Source of the DNA: an uncultured Comamonadaceae bacterium
GTDB lineage: Bacteria; Pseudomonadota; Gammaproteobacteria; Burkholderiales; Burkholderiaceae_C
Assembly (NCBI GenBank): GCA_937893415.1
Contig: CALBWZ010000461.1
Span: 1 to 7,185, forward strand
Direction: 5' to 3'
Length of the DNA: 7,185 nt
The position numbers and the translations under genes are program-made. Shown piece by piece: positions 1-7,185 of this stretch. How positions within the stretch are numbered: position 1 is the stretch's first letter; each line of letters starts with the position of its first letter. Below the pieces are notes generated by a model, which saw only the letters and a list, made by a program, of their open reading frames with translations, did no database searches and was not told where the DNA came from.

Positions 1-1194
1 GTTTTGGACAAAGGCATGTATCCGCTGGGCGGCCTCAAGGCACTCAACCGTTTCGGCCACCAAGGCCAAACGAATTCGACCTGCGCCGGGGTTGACGCCA
101 TTGGCCTCGCGCGCCAAGAAACTCCCTGGTAAAACCGTCACATTGTATTGAGCCAGCAATTCACGGGCGAAATGTTGGTCATCACCACGGAAGTTGCTGG
201 GCACTTGCGCCCACAGGTAAAAGCTGGCGTCTGGCAACTGTACGTCCATCACTTGGGCTATGATTGGTGTGACAGCTGCGAACTTGTCTCGGTAGGCTTG
301 TCGGTTGGCAACCACATGGGTCTCGTCGTTCCATGCAGCAATGCTGCCCATTTGCACCATCGGACTCATAGCGCCGCCTTGGTAGGTGCGGTACAACAAA
401 AAAGCCTTGATGAGTTTGGCGTCGCCGGCTACAAAACCGCTGCGCAAGCCCGGGGCATTGCTGCGTTTGGACAAACTGGTGAAGGCAATCAGATTGTTGA
501 AGTCTGTGCGTCCCAAAGCGGCTGCCGCTTGGAGGCTGCCCAGTGGCGGCTCATCACGGAAATAAATCTCGCTGTAGCACTCGTCACTGGCAATCACAAA
601 GCCGTGTTGGTCACTCAAGTCAAACAGTTGTTGCCATTCCTGTAGCGGCATGACGGCGCCAGCGGGGTTGCCTGGTGAGCACACATACAACAACTGGGTG
701 TTGGCCCATTGCTCGTCGTTGATGCTGGACCAGTCCACAGCAAAGTTGCGCGCCGCATCGCTGGGGGCAAACACTGGTGTGGCGCCTGCCAAGAGGGCTG
801 CACCCTCGTAAATTTGATAAAACGGGTTGGGGCACACCACCAATGCGCCGGCCTTGCTGGCATCAATGACGGTTTGCGCGATGGCAAACAAGGCCTCGCG
901 CGTGCCATTGACTGGCAAGACCTGCGTGTTGGGGTCTATATCCAGTTGGTATCGGCGCTTGACCCAGTTGGCACAGGCGACTCGCAGCGCTGGGATGCCG
1001 TTGGTAGCTGGGTAGGTGGCCAAGCTGTTGGGGGCTTGAGCCATGGCTTGGCCAATCAGCGCCGGCGTTGGGTGTTTGGGCTCACCGATACCCAAGCTGA
1101 TGGGCGAAAAATTGGCATTGGGCACTACGCCATCAAATAAAGCGCGCAGCCGCTCAAAAGGGTAGGGCTGGAGTTTGGTCAGCAACGGGTTCAT
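1..1194 (-). CDS. dapC: Succinyldiaminopimelate transaminase DapC (3' end cut by window edge)
   Basis: This is a PLP-dependent class I/II (fold type I) aminotransferase. The DapC family converts N-succinyl-2-amino-6-ketopimelate and glutamate to N-succinyl-LL-2,6-diaminopimelate and 2-oxoglutarate, in the cytosolic succinylase branch of the DAP/lysine pathway. The minus strand reads open for 398 codons from the ATG at 1194-1192 to the window edge with no stop. The family is about 400 residues long, so only a few residues are missing. Visible landmarks are the N-terminal MNPLLTKLQPYPFERLRALF typical of DapC, SLGIGEPKH (33-41), the SPGNPAG motif with Asn176, SDECY (203-207) with Asp204 and Tyr207, the Schiff-base lysine in TSLSKR (Lys243), and the substrate-carboxylate arginine in GRIRLAL (Arg375). 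The start is chosen by this N-terminal match; the only SD-like sequence is a poor GACGG very close to the ATG. It diverges from smc. Other class I aminotransferases are possible, but the N-terminus and the SLSKRSNAPGLR region favour DapC. Confidence 0.93.
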   Translation of the reverse strand, partial: MNPLLTKLQPYPFERLRALFDGVVPNANFSPISLGIGEPKHPTPALIGQAMAQAPNSLATYPATNGIPALRVACANWVKRRYQLDIDPNTQVLPVNGTREALFAIAQTVIDASKAGALVVCPNPFYQIYEGAALLAGATPVFAPSDAARNFAVDWSSINDEQWANTQLLYVCSPGNPAGAVMPLQEWQQLFDLSDQHGFVIASDECYSEIYFRDEPPLGSLQAAAALGRTDFNNLIAFTSLSKRSNAPGLRSGFVAGDAKLIKAFLLYRTYQGGAMSPMVQMGSIAAWNDETHVVANRQAYRDKFAAVTPIIAQVMDVQLPDASFYLWAQVPSNFRGDDQHFARELLAQYNVTVLPGSFLAREANGVNPGAGRIRLALVAETVECLEAAQRIHAFVQN

Positions 1195-1310
1195 AACCGT
1201 CTATTATGGCGGGAGTTGCGATAACCTCTGGCTCACGGGCTCGCGGTATAGTCAGCGTTCTATAGGTTTTAACAAAAGCCAAATCTGAACACTTTGGTCA
1301 ACAATTAAGC
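1195..1310. promoter_or_regulatory. Divergent intergenic region between dapC and smc, probable promoters
   Basis: These 116 bases separate two divergent genes, so both promoters should lie here or the smc promoter just upstream. On the plus strand TATAGT at 1247-1252 resembles a sigma-70 -10 box, but I see no good -35 at 16-18 bp. On the minus strand TATAGA (complement of 1259-1264) is a facing -10 candidate, with TTCAGA 19 bp upstream as a weak -35. The two candidates form a short inverted repeat, TATAG (1247-1251) and CTATA (1260-1264), with an 8-base spacer. No RNA gene or small ORF is evident. The location is well supported by gene orientation; the individual boxes are guesses. Confidence 0.35.
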
Positions 1311-4300
1311 GTGCGCCTTCAATCCATCAAGCTATCAGGCTTCAAATCTTTTGTAGAGCCCACCAATTTTGTCTTGCCCGGCCAGCTGGTTGGCGTGGTG
1401 GGTCCAAACGGCTGTGGCAAATCCAACATCATGGACGCGGTGCGGTGGGTACTGGGCGAGTCAAAAGCGTCTGAGTTGCGTGGCGAGTCCATGCAGGACG
1501 TTATTTTTAACGGCACCACCACCCGAAAACCGGCCAACCGTGCCAGCGTGGAGTTGGTGTTTGACAATGCCGATCACCGTGCAGGTGGTCAGTGGAGTCA
1601 GTTTTCTGAAATTGCTGTGCGTCGCGTGTTGACCCGTGAAGGCAACAGCAGTTACTTCATAAACAACCAGTTGGTGCGTCGGCGCGACATTCAAGACGTG
1701 TTTTTGGGGACTGGCCTGGGTCCGCGCGCTTACGCCATCATTGGCCAAGGCACCATCAGCCGTATCATTGAAAGCAAGCCAGAAGAGCTGCGCTTGTTTT
1801 TGGAGGAAGCCGCCGGCGTTTCTAAATACAAAGAGCGCCGCCGCGAAACGGCTAACCGCCTGAACGACACGCGTGAAAACCTCACCCGCGTTGACGATAT
1901 CTTGCGTGAACTCAATGTCAATCTCGACAAGCTTGAGCGTCAAGCCGAAGTGGCCGCACTGTATCAAGGCTTGCAAGCCAATGCCACACTCAAGCAGCAG
2001 CAGTTGTGGTTTTTAAAGCGCAGCGACGCGCAGGCTGAACAAGCCAAGTTGGCCGAGCAAGCGCTTGCCAACGCCACAGAGCTTGAAGCCAGCATGGCCG
2101 ACTTGCGTCGTTTAGAGGCTGACATTGAGGTGGTGCGCCAAGCGCACTACAGTGCTGGCGACCAAGTCAATCAATCGCAAGGATTGTTGTACGAAGCTTC
2201 GGCTGAGGTCGGCAAACTTGAGGCTGAAATTCGTTTTGTGTTGGAGGGGCGGGCTCGCGCTGAACAGCGCCTAGAGCAACTCGCCAGCCAGCAGTTACAG
2301 TGGCACGACCAACGCACAACGGCTAGCGAAGAATTGAACAATCTAGCGGCCAACACCGAGTCTGCACAAGAGCAAGCGGCCTTGTTGGAGGCGCAGGTTG
2401 AGGACCAAGCCCAAGTCCTGCCAAATTTAGAGGAGCAGGTTCGCACGGCACAGTCCAAGGCCAATGACCAGCGAGGGGGTGTCACCCTCATCCATCAGCA
2501 AATTCAAGTGCTAGCTGCCGAGCAGCGAGGTTTGGATGAGCAGGGCAGGCAAAGCGAAGCCAGGCGCGGGCGACTGGGCTTGGAGCGCGGTGCAGTGCAC
2601 ATACCCGACGCCTCTCGTTTAAACAGCTTGAACAAGCAACACGCTCAAGCAGCCGAGTCGCTCGCCATGCATATGGGTGCACTTGAGGAGTTGCAATCTG
2701 CAGTTCCACACATGGATGAGGCCCGCACTGCGGCGCAGTCTACTGTCAACCAACAAGGCGCTTTGCTGGCAGGTTTATCGGCCAAGTTGCAGGCGCTAAA
2801 AGCCTTGCAAGACAAACTACAAACCAACGACAAGTTGCAGCCTTGGCTGGACAAACACGGCTTGCAGCACTTGCAGCCACTGTGGCAGCTCATTCAAGTT
2901 CAGCCGGGCTGGGAAAATGCCCTAGAGGCTGTGCTGCGCGAGCGTTTGGCAGCCCTACCCGTTGGTCAACTCGACATGGTAAAGGGCTTTGCAAGTGACG
3001 CCCCAGTGACCAAACTCACATTTTTAGCCGCAACTGCAGCGGCAGTGAGCGCTGCAACAGCACCTGCCTTGCCAGCGCCCAATGGCTTCAAACCATTGCT
3101 GGACAAAGTGTCGACCTCAGATGCGGGTGTGCGGGCCATTTTGGGTCACTGGCTTGCCGGCACCTTTGTGGCTGATAACGTAGGCCAGGCACTGTCCGAA
3201 CGCGACAAGTTGGCAACTGGCCAATATTTGGTGGCCAGCGATGGTCACATGGTGAGCCCGCACAGCGTGAGCTTTTACGCCAACGACAACGAGCAAGCGG
3301 GTATGTTGGCCAGGGCGCAAGAGATTGACAATCTAGACAAGAAAGTGCGTGCGCAGTCGCTGCTGAGTGACGATGCAAGAGCCAATTTGGTGCGGGCGGA
3401 GACACAATACGCCGGCGCTGTACAGCAATTGACCCAGCTGCGTGCGCGCAGCAACGAGTCGCAAACACGGGTCCATGAGCTGCAAGTTGAAGTCCTGCGC
3501 TTGACCCAAGCCAGCGAGCAGGCTGCGGCGCGCAGCAGCCAGATTGAAGGCGACATACAAGAGCTAGAGACACAGTTGCAAGACATTCAAGAGCGCAAGG
3601 TCATCTCGCAGGCCCGATTCGAAGAGTTGGACATGCAGTTGGCAGACTCCCAAGAGCGCCATGTGCAACTGGACGATCAAGTGATTCATTACCAGCGCCA
3701 GCTAGACGCGGCGCGTGAGCAGCAACGCAGTCTTGAGCGTCACCTGCAAGAAGCTAACTTTGCGCAGCGCAGCATGGGCGCGCGTCAGAATGAGTTGGGC
3801 CGTATGTTGCAAACGGCTATTGACCAGCTAGGCACTATTGGCGCTGAGCGTGAGCGTGCCGACAGCGAGTTGTCTCGACTAAGTGACGCGGCGGCACAAG
3901 GCGGTTTGCAAGATGCGCTTGATCTCAAACTGGCGCGTGAAGCCGCGCTGGGAGCCAAGCGCAGCGAGTACGACGACCTAACCACCAAGCTGCGTTCCAG
4001 CGACGAGCGGCGCTTGCAAATTGAACGCGCCCTTGATCCCATACGTGCCCGCATTACGGATATGCAGCTCAAAGAGCAAGCCGCGAGATTGGGCGTTGCC
4101 CAATACACGCAGCAGCTTGAGGAGGCCGAAGCCGACCTCAGCGCGGTCTCGCAAAGTGTTCTTGAAGGCCCTGTGCGTTTGAGTGGCCTGCAGTCAGAGA
4201 TTGAGCGCTTACACCGCGACATCGCCGCGCTGGGCGCTGTGAACTTGGCCGCACTCGAAGAACTCACGTCGACACGCCAGCGTAAAGTGTTTTTAGATGC

Positions 4301-4841
4301 ACAAATGGCAGACCTGTATGAAGCCATTAACACGCTTGAGGATGCCATTGCCAAAATTGACGCGGAAACGCGTGAGTTGTTGGGCAACACGTTCGAGACA
4401 GTCAACACCCACTTTGGCAAAATGTTTCCAGAGCTGTTTGGTGGTGGCAATGCCAAGCTGGTTATGACTGGCGACGAAATCTTGGATGCAGGCGTGCAGG
4501 TGATGGCGCAGCCTCCTGGTAAGAAAAATCAAACCATTCACTTGTTGTCTGGTGGTGAAAAAGCACTGACAGCCATTGCGTTGGTGTTTGCTATTTTCCA
4601 GCTCAATCCCGCGCCATTCTGTTTGTTGGATGAGGTGGATGCACCGCTTGACGATGCCAACACTGAGCGCTACGCCAAGCTGGTGACGGCCATGAGTGCC
4701 AGCACACAATTCTTATTCATTAGCCACAATAAAATTGCCATGGAAATGGCCAAGCAACTTATTGGCGTCACCATGCAAGAGCAAGGTGTGTCGCGTATTG
4801 TTGCCGTGGACATGGAGTCAGCGGCCCAACTAACAGCCTAA
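1311..4841 (+). CDS. smc: Chromosome segregation protein SMC (condensin ATPase)
   Basis: This is the structural maintenance of chromosomes ATPase. In bacteria it dimerises, works with ScpA and ScpB, and compacts and segregates the chromosome by loop extrusion. The protein has 1176 residues, the usual bacterial SMC length. The N-terminal head (about 1-165) carries the Walker A motif GPNGCGKSN (31-39, Lys37) and the Q-containing IIGQGTISRI (Gln146). A long coiled coil (about 170-515) follows, then the hinge (about 520-670; GWENALEAVLRERL from 533, SDGHMVSPHSVSFYA around 643-657) and a returning coiled coil (about 670-1020). The C-terminal head has the ABC signature LSGGEK (Ser1080), Walker B CLLDE (Asp1107, catalytic Glu1108), the D-loop PLDD and the switch His1139 in ISHNK. 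The start is GTG at 1311, giving the family-typical MRLQSIKLSGFKSF. The frame has an in-frame stop at 1263-1265 and no other start between, which fixes it, although no clear SD is visible. The stop is TAA. All ATPase motifs are intact. scpA and scpB are not in the window. It is probably the first gene of an smc-zipA-ligA unit. Confidence 0.98.
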   Translation: MRLQSIKLSGFKSFVEPTNFVLPGQLVGVVGPNGCGKSNIMDAVRWVLGESKASELRGESMQDVIFNGTTTRKPANRASVELVFDNADHRAGGQWSQFSEIAVRRVLTREGNSSYFINNQLVRRRDIQDVFLGTGLGPRAYAIIGQGTISRIIESKPEELRLFLEEAAGVSKYKERRRETANRLNDTRENLTRVDDILRELNVNLDKLERQAEVAALYQGLQANATLKQQQLWFLKRSDAQAEQAKLAEQALANATELEASMADLRRLEADIEVVRQAHYSAGDQVNQSQGLLYEASAEVGKLEAEIRFVLEGRARAEQRLEQLASQQLQWHDQRTTASEELNNLAANTESAQEQAALLEAQVEDQAQVLPNLEEQVRTAQSKANDQRGGVTLIHQQIQVLAAEQRGLDEQGRQSEARRGRLGLERGAVHIPDASRLNSLNKQHAQAAESLAMHMGALEELQSAVPHMDEARTAAQSTVNQQGALLAGLSAKLQALKALQDKLQTNDKLQPWLDKHGLQHLQPLWQLIQVQPGWENALEAVLRERLAALPVGQLDMVKGFASDAPVTKLTFLAATAAAVSAATAPALPAPNGFKPLLDKVSTSDAGVRAILGHWLAGTFVADNVGQALSERDKLATGQYLVASDGHMVSPHSVSFYANDNEQAGMLARAQEIDNLDKKVRAQSLLSDDARANLVRAETQYAGAVQQLTQLRARSNESQTRVHELQVEVLRLTQASEQAAARSSQIEGDIQELETQLQDIQERKVISQARFEELDMQLADSQERHVQLDDQVIHYQRQLDAAREQQRSLERHLQEANFAQRSMGARQNELGRMLQTAIDQLGTIGAERERADSELSRLSDAAAQGGLQDALDLKLAREAALGAKRSEYDDLTTKLRSSDERRLQIERALDPIRARITDMQLKEQAARLGVAQYTQQLEEAEADLSAVSQSVLEGPVRLSGLQSEIERLHRDIAALGAVNLAALEELTSTRQRKVFLDAQMADLYEAINTLEDAIAKIDAETRELLGNTFETVNTHFGKMFPELFGGGNAKLVMTGDEILDAGVQVMAQPPGKKNQTIHLLSGGEKALTAIALVFAIFQLNPAPFCLLDEVDAPLDDANTERYAKLVTAMSASTQFLFISHNKIAMEMAKQLIGVTMQEQGVSRIVAVDMESAAQLTA

Positions 4842-4853
4842 ACAAATTTAAAG

Positions 4854-4877
4854 ACTCAGCCGGTTTGTTGGCTGAGT
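4854..4877. other. Perfect 8-bp hairpin in the smc-zipA gap
   Basis: ACTCAGCC (4854-4861) and GGCTGAGT (4870-4877) are exact inverted repeats around the 8-base loop GGTTTGTT. A G-T wobble can extend the stem by one pair. On the plus strand the stem is followed by TCGGGGGA rather than a T-run, so it does not look like a classical intrinsic terminator. Read from the minus strand it is followed by T-rich sequence, but no leftward gene ends here. It starts 12 bases after the smc stop and ends just before the zipA ribosome binding site, so it could attenuate transcription, stabilise the smc mRNA end or tune zipA translation. The repeat is seen directly; the role is inference. Confidence 0.6.
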
Positions 4878-4879
4878 TC

Positions 4880-4885
4880 GGGGGA
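4880..4885 (+). promoter_or_regulatory. Ribosome binding site of zipA
   Basis: GGGGGA lies 7 bases before the ATG at 4893, a good Shine-Dalgarno-like purine run at the right spacing. It supports that start. It lies three bases beyond the foot of the 4854-4877 hairpin, so the hairpin could influence access to it. Confidence 0.6.
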
Positions 4886-4892
4886 TAAAACA

Positions 4893-7185
<2,293 letters not shown>

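Noticed and set aside
148..1140. Open frames on the plus strand at 148-645 and 709-1140
   Set aside because: They lie opposite the strongly supported dapC, and their translations show no family motifs. They are antisense shadows of the real gene.
1461..1976. A 171-codon minus-strand frame inside smc
   Set aside because: It lies antisense to the conserved SMC head, shows no recognisable domain and has no plausible ribosome site. It is a shadow of smc codon usage.
3020..3085. Ala/Pro-rich stretch in the SMC hinge (about residues 574-592) as a foreign insertion
   Set aside because: Similar Ala/Pro-rich loops occur in this part of betaproteobacterial SMC hinges as I recall them, and the frame and flanking hinge motifs are intact.
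3785..4456. A 223-codon minus-strand frame inside smc
   Set aside because: The product is Ser/Ala/Arg-rich low-complexity sequence, as expected from the complement of a Glu/Gln/Ala-rich coiled coil. No independent support.
4854..4877. Intrinsic terminator after smc
   Set aside because: The stem is good but is followed by TCGGGGGA on the transcribed strand, not a T-run, and zipA follows at once. Kept only as a hairpin.

Overview
The window looks like a chromosomal housekeeping segment of a betaproteobacterium. Burkholderiales, probably Comamonadaceae or a close relative, is the best fit. I infer this from the resemblance of the proteins to Burkholderiales versions (a DapC-type succinyldiaminopimelate transaminase, a full-length SMC, a betaproteobacterial ZipA and NAD+-dependent LigA) and from the order dapC / smc-zipA-ligA, which I recall from that order. 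Judged by eye the base composition is moderate, around the mid-50s % GC, and even along the window. I see no insertion sequence, phage gene, CRISPR array, tRNA or rRNA.

Layout: positions 1-1194 hold dapC on the minus strand. It reads open to the window edge and lacks at most a few C-terminal residues and its stop. A 116-base divergent intergenic region (1195-1310) should contain the promoters of dapC and of the rightward genes. Three genes then run rightward: smc (1311-4841, complete, 1176 aa, GTG start), zipA (4893-5978, complete, 361 aa) and ligA (from 6007 to beyond the right edge; the first 393 residues are present). The gaps are 51 and 28 bases, which suggests co-transcription. A perfect 8-bp hairpin without a U-tract sits in the smc-zipA gap.

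Functionally, the rightward cluster links chromosome organisation (SMC condensin), cell division (ZipA tethers FtsZ to the membrane) and DNA strand sealing (LigA). The leftward gene makes a precursor of meso-diaminopimelate, used for peptidoglycan and lysine. All four reading frames are intact as far as they can be seen. I found no new system here. The most interesting point is that ZipA has about 120 extra residues before the canonical C-terminal domain, which may be a diverged second copy of that domain.
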